Assembly (NCBI GenBank): GCA_900547285.1
Contig: URGF01000109.1
Location: 1 to 6,582 of the forward strand
Length of the DNA stretch: 6,582 nucleotides
Reading direction: 5' to 3'
DNA from: an uncultured Collinsella sp.
Lineage (GTDB): Bacteria > Actinomycetota > Coriobacteriia > Coriobacteriales > Coriobacteriaceae
Position numbers and translations under genes: made by a program. Positions 1 through 4,243 of the stretch are shown one piece after another. The stretch's first letter is position 1; the number at the start of each line of letters is the position of its first letter. The notes beneath the pieces are model-generated. The model worked only from the letters and a program-made list of their open reading frames with translations, was not told where the DNA came from and ran no database searches.

Positions 1-10
1 GGGGGCCTTC

Positions 11-104
11 GCGCTGCGGAATGATTTTGGAAACTAAGTACGGGACCCGCCCAAACCGTCCTGCTCAATCGCCCTTGTGGCGTTAGTGTCGGAAAAATAA
101 GACG
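11..104. repeat. Diverged tandem repeat, copy A
   Basis: This block resembles the block at 116-213. Two segments carry the similarity. Positions 14-38 match 119-142 at roughly 20 of 25 positions, starting with CTGCGGAA and ending with CTAAG. Positions 69-104 match 178-213 without a gap at about 25 of 36, including the identical TCGCCCTTGTGG and the final GACG. The middle (39-68) has diverged in sequence and length. In copy A a small hairpin CGCC(70-73)/GGCG(79-82) remains, but the long closing helix of copy B is not recoverable. It lies downstream of the minus-strand HAD gene. Function unknown; it may be a dispersed intergenic element or an old duplication. Confidence 0.6.
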
Positions 105-115
105 TTGCTTTTTGC

Positions 116-213
116 CCCCTGCGGAAAGATTGGGGAGCTAAGCCCTCGTCCCTCCCAGGTTGACCTACTCGAGGTCGTCGCCCTTGTGGTGTTGGGGCTG
201 AAAGGGTGGGACG
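116..213. repeat. Diverged tandem repeat, copy B (better folded)
   Basis: Second copy of the repeat at 11-104, offset by 105-109 bases. It starts seven bases beyond the stop codon of the HAD gene, so a minus-strand read-through transcript would carry it as a 3' untranslated region. GC content and pairing potential are higher than in copy A. The family is not one I can name. A search of related genomes for the conserved ends CTGCGGAA and TCGCCCTTGTGG would show whether it is dispersed. Confidence 0.6.
147..213. ncRNA. Possible structured RNA: three-helix junction
   Basis: The segment can form a closing helix of CGTCCCTCCC (147-156) with GGGTGGGACG (204-213), nine pairs around one mismatch. 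It encloses a perfect 5-bp hairpin GACCT(162-166)/AGGTC(172-176) and a 4-bp hairpin GCCC(180-183)/GGGC(195-198). GGGAG (133-137) can instead pair with CTCCC (152-156), which would break the closing helix. The complement folds the same way, so strand is undecided; minus is likelier because the HAD gene is transcribed toward it. No T-run follows, so it is not a classic terminator. Whether it is a real RNA is inference from pairing only. Confidence 0.3.
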
Positions 214-219
214 CGTGGG

Positions 220-843
220 TTATTTGGTTGTTAGGGTTAGTAGGTCGTTGGGGGTTTTGAGGTTGTAGGTGGCGTTTGGGATATCTTGGTGTGATCCCCA
301 TGCTGCTCGGGCAAAATTGACCCCTGCTGAAGTTGCGCATTGTTCGTCGTAGACGGTGTCGCCAACGTAGACGACGTTGCCAGGATTCGCGCCCGCACGT
401 CGGAGATATTCGAGCATGGGTGCGGGTGCGGGTTTATGTTCGGTTGTGTCTTCGACAAGGATGATGTGCTCAAAATACTTATCGAAACCAAGGGGTGCAA
501 TTTCTTTTGCGTATTCGTCGCGCGCACGTGAGGAGACGATGCCAAGTTTGCAGCCGCTATCGGCGAGCGTTGCGATGACTTCAAGCAAACCTGGAAACAC
601 GCTGATGGTGCTTTTAAAGCTGGCGGCAACTTGGCACCAGCGATCCAACGTTGCCTGCGAGTAGATCCCAAGTTTCTCAAGGGCATCCTTGCCGGGTATG
701 CCGAGGGCAAAGTCAAGCTCGTGTCGGGGAAGCGTTTTGCTGGTCTCTTCTTGGACAATCTGGACAAGCGATGACAGAACGCTTTCTTCTGTATCTGCCA
801 ATGTCCCATCAACGTCAAATACGATATGGTCAAAGTGCTTCAT
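220..843 (-). CDS. HAD-superfamily hydrolase, phosphoglycolate phosphatase-like (207 aa)
   Basis: A cytosolic HAD hydrolase of the subfamily IA type, which removes phosphate from small metabolites through an aspartyl-phosphate intermediate. All four HAD motifs are visible. Motif I is DVDGT with nucleophile Asp10 and acid/base Asp12; motif II has Ser104 in GIVSS; motif III is Lys137 in HKPAP; motif IV is GDTVYD at 161-166 with metal ligands Asp162 and Asp166. An alpha-helical C1 cap fills about residues 15-85. The length is normal for PpaX/Gph-like phosphatases, but the substrate cannot be read from sequence; phosphoglycolate or pyrophosphate are family possibilities. The ATG start is supported by GAGAGGAG (851-858 on the complement) seven bases upstream. 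It lies 56 bases downstream of the AraC-type gene in the same direction, so the two may be co-transcribed. Confidence 0.9.
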   Translation of the reverse strand: MKHFDHIVFDVDGTLADTEESVLSSLVQIVQEETSKTLPRHELDFALGIPGKDALEKLGIYSQATLDRWCQVAASFKSTISVFPGLLEVIATLADSGCKLGIVSSRARDEYAKEIAPLGFDKYFEHIILVEDTTEHKPAPAPMLEYLRRAGANPGNVVYVGDTVYDEQCATSAGVNFARAAWGSHQDIPNATYNLKTPNDLLTLTTK

Positions 844-899
844 ATGATTGCTCCTCTCTGTTGTTTGCCTGCAAGTTTGATGCAGTGACAGAAGAAGGG

Positions 900-1838
900 C
901 TAGCGGGATTTCTGCCTGGTGCTATCGAGATTCTGCCTCGCTGCTCGATAGCTCGAAGGAGTGCACCCCATTTGTTCTTTAAATACCTGGCCAAGATGGC
1001 TTGCTGTTATAAATCCGCATTGGCGCGCGACTGTCTGTACCGTTCGCGTGGTGTGTGCCAAAAGTTCGCAAGCACGGTTTATGCGGTATGCGCGTAGATA
1101 TGCCGCCGGGGTCGTTCCTGCACAAGTTTCGATAATGCGGTAACACTCTCTTTCGCTTACGCCGGCTGCAGATGCCATCTGGGGCACATCTATAGCGGCT
1201 GCATAGTTTGCGCGGATAAAGTCCAGGATTGCCTTGAACTGTACGTCGCGGCTGGTCATCCAAGAGGCGCCGTCGGAAGAAAAGAGCGGTTCGGTCTTGG
1301 CGTTAATCTGAATCCAGAGCTCTGACAAACTATTTCGAAGCGCCATCTCGTTCTGCGGCCGTTGAAGGTCGTGGCTAAAGGAGCTCTTCAGCAAATCGAT
1401 AAAGGGCATATCGTCGGGATTGGTGGGCGACCATTTGAGCACATCGACGCCTCGACATTGAAGCAATGGGTTGATGTAGCGCTTTTGGAGACGTCCCGCG
1501 GGATCGCCGAGCATCGACGGCTGAAAGATATGCAGCATTTGAATGGCTGGCGCCGAATTGGGTGATTGCAGCGTGCTGTGCAAAACGCCGCCGTTGATAA
1601 AGCCGGCGGACCCTTCCTCAAAGCGTACGTGCTCATGAGCCGCGTGCGTTCGATAGTCAATCGCTCCCTGCTCCATGTAGAAAAGCTCAACTTCGGAATG
1701 CCAGTGCCAGGGGACGGAATTGCCCGGATAGCGAGCGAATTCTGCGCGTTCGGCAATATAGGGCCAGTCTTCGGCGGTCTCGGGAAACGCTTCCTCGCGT
1801 CCTCCGCGGTGCAATTCTATGTGATCCATGTTTCGCAT
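900..1838 (-). CDS. AraC-family transcriptional regulator with N-terminal cupin domain (312 aa)
   Basis: A DNA-binding regulator in two parts. The N-terminal half is a cupin sensor fold (about residues 30-110) with the typical WHWHSEVE segment, His45, His47 and Glu51 forming a metal-ligand-like set, followed by a GGVLH turn at 83-87. The C-terminal part carries two helix-turn-helix units. The first is about 216-240 (IDVPQMASAAGVS). The second is about 265-298, with the family pattern of Gly275-Phe276, Phe286 and Gly291..Pro294..Tyr297. Such proteins usually bind a sugar or other small ligand and activate nearby genes; the ligand here is unknown. The HAD gene 56 bases downstream is a plausible target or operon partner. 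The first ATG is chosen although no Shine-Dalgarno sequence precedes it, because a -10-like box lies six bases upstream; an ATG three codons later is the alternative. Confidence 0.93.
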   Translation of the reverse strand: MRNMDHIELHRGGREEAFPETAEDWPYIAERAEFARYPGNSVPWHWHSEVELFYMEQGAIDYRTHAAHEHVRFEEGSAGFINGGVLHSTLQSPNSAPAIQMLHIFQPSMLGDPAGRLQKRYINPLLQCRGVDVLKWSPTNPDDMPFIDLLKSSFSHDLQRPQNEMALRNSLSELWIQINAKTEPLFSSDGASWMTSRDVQFKAILDFIRANYAAAIDVPQMASAAGVSERECYRIIETCAGTTPAAYLRAYRINRACELLAHTTRTVQTVARQCGFITASHLGQVFKEQMGCTPSSYRAARQNLDSTRQKSR

Positions 1839-1844
1839 GGCATC

Positions 1845-1850
1845 AGTATA
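1845..1850 (-). promoter_or_regulatory. -10-like box TATACT, possible leaderless promoter of the AraC-type gene
   Basis: Read on the minus strand, TATACT matches TATAAT at five of six positions and is followed by exactly six bases before the ATG at 1838. Transcription would then begin at or next to the A of the start codon. No AGGAGG-like sequence occurs upstream of either candidate ATG. A good -35 hexamer at 16-19 bases is not visible, which would suit an activator-dependent promoter, possibly autoregulated. Leaderless mRNAs are common in actinobacteria. Confidence 0.4.
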
Positions 1851-1863
1851 AAGCGCAATGGGC

Positions 1864-2073
1864 TTAGATTGCTCTTGCCTGTTCGGGGAACGCCTTGTCT
1901 AGGGATGCTTGGAGCTTTTCGAAGGATGCTCGTAAGTTGAGGCTCTGATCGGCTGAGCGCTTGGTTTTTGTGGTGGGGGAGTCGAGGAGGCCGTTTCTCT
2001 GTGTCGGGGGGAAGGAGAAAAGGTTTGCATGTTTTAGGGATGGCTGCTGTGCTGCGTCATTGGAAGAATGCAT
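1864..2073 (-). CDS. Possible small hypothetical protein (69 aa)
   Basis: A 69-codon ORF that I do not recognise. In its favour, GAGGAGG, a near-perfect Shine-Dalgarno sequence, lies ten bases upstream of its ATG, and it stops 25 bases before the AraC-type start in the same direction. Against it, the composition is Ser/Gln/Thr-rich and low-complexity at the N-terminus, no domain is apparent, and codon use is less GC-biased than in the neighbours. The C-terminal third (residues 45-69, around LRASFEKLQASLDKAF) would form an amphipathic helix. No signal peptide or membrane segment is present. It could be a small regulator, a remnant of a degraded gene, or chance. Confidence 0.3.
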   Translation of the reverse strand: MHSSNDAAQQPSLKHANLFSFPPTQRNGLLDSPTTKTKRSADQSLNLRASFEKLQASLDKAFPEQARAI

Positions 2074-2326
2074 GCTTTTGCGGCCTCCTCGATATCCACC
2101 AAAAGGATGCGCTCGGGGTTTGCTGCTAGGTCCCGTGCGCTGGCTACATTATGCCGCGGCTGCCGCAAAGAAGCGCTAAAGAAAGGCTTAACCTGGTTTG
2201 GTGTTACGATGAAACTGCAGGTCAGAGGTATCGAGTAACACTCTTGAAAGGTTTTGAGCTTAAGGGCTTTCTAAGGTTTGTGACGTGGATGTGGCGCGGA
2301 CGTGCGTAGCGTGTGAATGCTCGCTG
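2074..2326. other. Gene-free interval between the nudix-vsr gene and the small ORF
   Basis: No convincing gene is present. A minus-strand frame is open from about 2270 to 2030 and includes the protein-like run ARDLAANPERILLVDIEEA, but it has no good start and ends after about 80 codons, so it may be the tail of a decayed gene. The interval contains the inverted repeat at 2201-2241 and no hairpin followed by a T-run, so termination of the nudix-vsr transcript is not explained by an intrinsic terminator here. Confidence 0.4.
2201..2241. repeat. Inverted repeat GTGTTAC/GTAACAC
   Basis: GTGTTAC (2201-2207) is perfectly complementary to GTAACAC (2235-2241). The stem continues for three more pairs (GAT with ATC) if a two-base bulge is allowed, enclosing a loop of about 20 bases. 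It lies downstream of the nudix-vsr stop codon and upstream of the small minus-strand ORF. No T-run follows on either strand, so it is more likely an operator or an mRNA 3'-end structure than a terminator. Function is not established. Confidence 0.4.
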
Positions 2327-3313
2327 TTAGCGCTGCGGCTCTGTGGCGCGCACCTGCTCGATGACCTTTTCCATCGTGGCGTCGATGCGGTCTTTTTTGA
2401 GTTCGCATTCCCAGATGGTTATGGGCGTCCAGCCCATTTGAGTGAGTGCTGCCACGGCAGCGCGGTCGCGCTCGACGTTGCGACGGAACTTTGCCTCCCA
2501 AAACTCAACGTTGCGCTTGGGCTGGCTGGGATTGCACTTGGGGCAGCGGTGCCAAAAGCAGCCGTTGACGAAGATGGCGATCTTGCGGCCGGGGAAGGCG
2601 ATATCGGGTTTGCCGGGAACCTTCCATTCCAAGCGATAACCCGTAAGGCCCACGGCGCGCAGGCGCTGGCGAACGAGCAGCTCGGGCTTGGTATTGGCGC
2701 GCTTGTTGCCCTTCATGGACTTTTTGATGGCGGCTCGACGGCGGACCAGTTCGCGCTCGTCAGCGGAGAGGTCCGAGGTATCGATGCCGTCCAGCAGGCC
2801 GGGCTTGGGGCGCTTTTTGCTGCGGCGTTTAGGTGCGCGCTTGGGTTTGGTGGCGGGTTTGTCGGTTGTGTTGGGCGCGGCGTCATCGGCGGAGCTTGCC
2901 TCAAGCCGATCTTCCTTTAACTCAATCAGAGCATCAATGAGCCCCTTGTCGGCGGGCATCCATTCCACCGTGGCAAGCGAGGTGCGTGGAATCCAGCGGA
3001 TATCAAGCTGGCGGTCGTGTTTCTGGGGCTCATCGGATTCATCGGCGAGCGAGCAGTAGTAACACTCCATGGAGAGATGAAAATCGGGGTAGTCATACTC
3101 AACGGTGTAGAAATCACGCAGGTTGGTGACTTTTACCTGTAGCTCTTCCATAAGCTCGCGGCGCACGGCGTCTTCGGGTGTCTCGCCGCGCAGAAGTTTG
3201 CCGCCCGGGAACTCCCATAGTCCCTGCATGTTGCCGTAGCCGCGCTGCACGGCAAGCAGCTCGTCAGATCCTTCCTTGCGAATGATCCCAGCGGCAACAT
3301 GAACAGTCTTCAA
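2327..3313 (-). CDS. Nudix (MutT/NudG-type) hydrolase fused to Vsr-type mismatch endonuclease (328 aa)
   Basis: One polypeptide with two DNA-protection domains. Residues 1-132 are a Nudix hydrolase of the MutT/NudG kind, which cleaves damaged or modified nucleoside triphosphates to monophosphates. The Nudix box runs from Gly38 to Val60 with Glu44, Arg52, Glu53, Glu56 and Glu57 all present, although the usual Gly after EEL is Gln59. WEFPGGK precedes the box. Residues 135-185 form a Pro/Lys/Arg-rich linker. Residues 190-328 are a Vsr endonuclease, which nicks 5' of the T in T:G mismatches left by 5-methylcytosine deamination. By alignment to E. coli Vsr, Glu211, Asp237, His255 and Asp283 match active-site positions; Phe253, Trp254 and Trp272 match the intercalating aromatics; Cys252, Cys257, Cys260 and Cys303 can form the zinc site. 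The start is TTG with GAGAGAGGG six bases upstream; no other in-frame ATG/GTG/TTG start lies nearby upstream. No DNA cytosine methyltransferase lies in the window. Confidence 0.93.
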   Translation of the reverse strand: MKTVHVAAGIIRKEGSDELLAVQRGYGNMQGLWEFPGGKLLRGETPEDAVRRELMEELQVKVTNLRDFYTVEYDYPDFHLSMECYYCSLADESDEPQKHDRQLDIRWIPRTSLATVEWMPADKGLIDALIELKEDRLEASSADDAAPNTTDKPATKPKRAPKRRSKKRPKPGLLDGIDTSDLSADERELVRRRAAIKKSMKGNKRANTKPELLVRQRLRAVGLTGYRLEWKVPGKPDIAFPGRKIAIFVNGCFWHRCPKCNPSQPKRNVEFWEAKFRRNVERDRAAVAALTQMGWTPITIWECELKKDRIDATMEKVIEQVRATEPQR

Positions 3314-3319
3314 CAGGAG

Positions 3320-3328
3320 CCCTCTCTC
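3320..3328 (-). promoter_or_regulatory. Ribosome binding site deciding the TTG start of the nudix-vsr gene
   Basis: GAGAGAGGG on the minus strand lies six bases before TTG at 3313. The next in-frame ATG is codon 29, inside the Nudix core, so TTG is the only start that keeps the first beta strand (KTVHVAAGII). Confidence 0.6.
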
Positions 3329-3348
3329 AACATCAACACATGGCAGAC

Positions 3349-3382
3349 TACGCTTACCTTACGCAACGGTAAGGCAAGCGTA
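3349..3382. promoter_or_regulatory. Long inverted repeat in the divergent intergenic region, probable operator
   Basis: TACGCTTACCTTAC (3349-3362) and GTAAGGCAAGCGTA (3369-3382) are complementary at 13 of 14 positions across a six-base spacer, GCAACG. The repeat lies between the divergent starts at 3313 and 3458. No T-run adjoins it, so a terminator is unlikely. Arm length and spacing suit a dimeric regulator of TetR or MerR type, but no such gene lies in the window. It begins 36 bases from the nudix-vsr start, where it could overlap that promoter, and ends 76 bases before the transporter start, where it would sit upstream of a promoter. Promoter hexamers on both sides are too weak to assign firmly. 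Confidence 0.5.
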
Positions 3383-3457
3383 AGCCATATCGATGGTAGC
3401 CGACTCGTCTTCTTGCGACTATAGATGCCGTAGACTAATTGCAAGAAAGGACTCGGT

Positions 3458-4243
3458 ATGCAAACCACGCACATGGCGACCCCGGTACTGGAGGTCGCGC
3501 ATCTCGAAAAGGTATATGGAGCACTGGGCAACGTGACCCGCGCGCTCAACGATGTCAGCTTTACCGTCAACCGCGGCGAATTCGTCGGCATCATGGGCGC
3601 CTCGGGCTCGGGCAAGTCGACGTTGCTCAACTGCGTGTCGACCATCGATAGCGCCACGAGTGGCACCATCCGCATCAACGGCCAGGACGTGACGCGCATG
3701 AAGCAGGCCAAGCTTTCGCAGTTCCGCCGCGAGGAGCTGGGCTTTATCTTCCAGGACTCCAACCTACTCGATACGCTCACGGCACGCGAGAACATCGCCC
3801 TGCCGCTCACCATCGCCCGCACAAACTCGGCAGAAATCTCGACCCGCGTGCAGGATGTGGCCGCGCGCCTGTCTATCAGTCAGGTGCTCGACAAGTATCC
3901 CTACCAAATGTCGGGCGGCCAGCAGCAGCGCGTTGCCGCGGCTCGCGCGCTCGTCACCGACCCCACCATGATCATGGCCGACGAGCCCACCGGCGCCCTC
4001 GATTCCAAGAGCGCTCGCCTGCTGCTCGAGAGCCTGGAGGCCCTTAACCGCCGCCTGCGCGCCACCGTGCTCATGGTTACGCACGACAGTTTTGCCGCCA
4101 GCTACACGAGCCGTGTGCTGTTTATTCGCGACGGCAAGATCTTCACCGAGCTGCGCCGCGGCGACACCGACCGCCGAGAGTTCTTCGACCGCATTATGGA
4201 GGTCGTTGCCATGATGGGCGGTGAAGGCTCCGATGCTCTGTAA
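3458..4243 (+). CDS. ABC transporter ATP-binding protein, BceA/MacB-like (261 aa)
   Basis: The cytoplasmic ATPase of an ABC transporter, powering the permease encoded directly downstream. All nucleotide-binding motifs are intact: Walker A GASGSGKST (47-55), Q-loop Gln99, signature MSGGQQQR (151-158), Walker B TMIMADE (170-176) with catalytic Glu176, D-loop ALDS (180-183) and switch His209. The length and the sequence SGGQQQRVAAARAL followed by ADEPTGALDS are typical of the BceA/LolD/MacB branch, which pairs with FtsX-type permeases and often gives resistance to peptide antibiotics. The ATG is preceded by AGAAAGGA with six bases of spacing. A second ATG at codon 6 is possible but has no better signal. 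The 3' end overlaps the permease gene, indicating a translationally coupled operon. Confidence 0.95.
   Translation: MQTTHMATPVLEVAHLEKVYGALGNVTRALNDVSFTVNRGEFVGIMGASGSGKSTLLNCVSTIDSATSGTIRINGQDVTRMKQAKLSQFRREELGFIFQDSNLLDTLTARENIALPLTIARTNSAEISTRVQDVAARLSISQVLDKYPYQMSGGQQQRVAAARALVTDPTMIMADEPTGALDSKSARLLLESLEALNRRLRATVLMVTHDSFAASYTSRVLFIRDGKIFTELRRGDTDRREFFDRIMEVVAMMGGEGSDAL
4223..4227 (+). promoter_or_regulatory. Ribosome binding site choosing the permease start
   Basis: GAAGG inside the ATPase gene lies five bases before ATG at 4233. The alternative in-frame GTG at 4221 has no Shine-Dalgarno sequence at normal distance (GGAGG at 4198-4202 is 18 bases away), so ATG at 4233 is preferred. Confidence 0.5.

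Noticed and set aside
83..340. An 85-codon minus-strand ORF at the left end
   Set aside because: It overlaps the 3' end of the HAD gene in another frame and the repeat blocks; composition is Pro/Ser/Arg/Asn-rich with no domain.
2201..2241. Intrinsic terminator of the nudix-vsr gene
   Set aside because: The loop is about 20 bases, the stem is AT-rich and no T-run follows on the minus strand.
2327..2716. Separate Vsr gene starting at the internal ATG of codon 200
   Set aside because: No Shine-Dalgarno sequence precedes that ATG, and the frame is continuous with the Nudix domain, so a single fused product is the simpler reading.
2285..2920. A 211-codon plus-strand ORF rich in Gly, Ala and Leu
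   Set aside because: It is antisense to the nudix-vsr gene, whose two domains carry clear catalytic motifs; the antisense product shows no motif and has the composition expected from reading GC-rich codons backwards.
3349..3382. Bidirectional intrinsic terminator
   Set aside because: The stem has no T-run on either side, and it lies between two divergent starts where no transcript ends.
3413..3441. Sigma-70 promoter for the transporter operon (TTGCGA with TAGACT, or TATAGA with a poor -35)
   Set aside because: TTGCGA and TAGACT are only 12 bases apart, and TATAGA matches at four of six positions with no good -35, so no promoter could be assigned firmly.
3310..3822. A 170-codon minus-strand ORF extending into the intergenic region
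   Set aside because: It is antisense to the Walker A part of the ATPase gene, shows no domain and would overlap the inverted repeat and both divergent start regions.
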